Below are positions 5,637 through 5,733 of a DNA stretch of 5,733 bases, piece after piece. The DNA comes from Deltaproteobacteria bacterium (GTDB lineage: Bacteria > Desulfobacterota > DSM-4660 > Desulfatiglandales > Desulfatiglandaceae). Numbering within the stretch: the stretch's first letter is position 1; every line of letters starts with the position of its first letter. Made by a program: the position numbers and the translations under genes. Below the pieces are notes generated by a model. That model was not told where the DNA came from and ran no database searches. It was given only the letters and a program-made list of their open reading frames with translations. Location: contig DUZB01000175.1 of NCBI GenBank assembly GCA_013349725.1, forward strand, positions 1-5,733, written 5' to 3'.

Positions 5637-5733
5637 GGGCTTGTTTCTAATTTCGCCCACTTGATCCAATTAGTCGAGAGTACGTTCGGAAGGTCATAAT
5701 CTTAATCGTAATCATAATCTTACTCTTTTACAG
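5637..5733. mobile_element. Second MITE-like element copy, truncated by window end
   Basis: This stretch matches the reverse complement of 978-1068 along its length. The TIR is GGGCTTGTTTCTAAT (two changes from the first copy). The following core of about 43 nt, containing TTGATCCAATTAGTCGAGAG, has one further change. The hexamer array has four units instead of three, and the TTACTCTTTTAC end is shared. Only the long arm is inside the window. It starts 10 bp upstream of the -35 box of the nuo-unit promoter. If it was also inserted with an 8-bp duplication, the flanking bases TCAAAACC (5629-5636) should recur after its far end. It is inverted relative to the first copy, with both long arms facing the operon. 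Confidence 0.8.

Overview
The window looks like a chromosomal segment of a Gram-negative anaerobe, most likely a deltaproteobacterium in the broad sense (Desulfobacterota). This placement is an inference. It rests on a proteobacterial-type EttA and YbcJ-like pair, a separate (not CD-fused) NuoC, an outer-membrane DUF481 protein with a signal peptide, and intergenic spacers full of short decayed tandem repeats of a kind I associate with those genomes. No rRNA, tRNA, CRISPR array or transposase gene was seen.

Layout. Bases 1-536 (+ strand) hold the C-terminal end of the ABC-F translation factor EttA, followed 9 nt later by a 69-aa S4-domain RNA-binding protein (YbcJ family). Bases 537-1093 are a gene-free convergent spacer built almost wholly of repeats: a 10-nt periodic block, a 262-nt nested imperfect palindrome, a 9-nt periodic block, and a 176-bp MITE-like element with 15-bp perfect terminal inverted repeats and an exact 8-bp target-site duplication. 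Bases 1094-5504 (- strand) form one probable transcription unit, read right to left: DUF481 outer-membrane protein, nuoA, nuoB, nuoC, then an adenine-deaminase-family amidohydrolase. A near-consensus sigma70 promoter (TTGACA, 17 bp, TATACT) lies upstream at 5598-5626. A second, truncated copy of the MITE-like element starts 10 bp beyond its -35 box and runs off the window end.

How the genes work together. NuoA, NuoB and NuoC are three subunits of NADH dehydrogenase (complex I): a membrane subunit, the N2-cluster subunit and the 30-kDa peripheral-arm subunit. Their overlaps (nuoA/nuoB 19 nt, nuoB/nuoC ATGA) indicate coupled translation. nuoD and the other subunits do not follow, so the complex I locus is split. 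The adenine deaminase homologue downstream keeps the family's architecture but has lost several signature residues, so its substrate is uncertain. EttA and the S4 protein are both ribosome-associated, but they are on the opposite strand and independent of the nuo unit.

The main non-coding observation is the pair of related palindromic elements, which bracket the whole minus-strand operon in inverted orientation. One copy carries a clean insertion scar.
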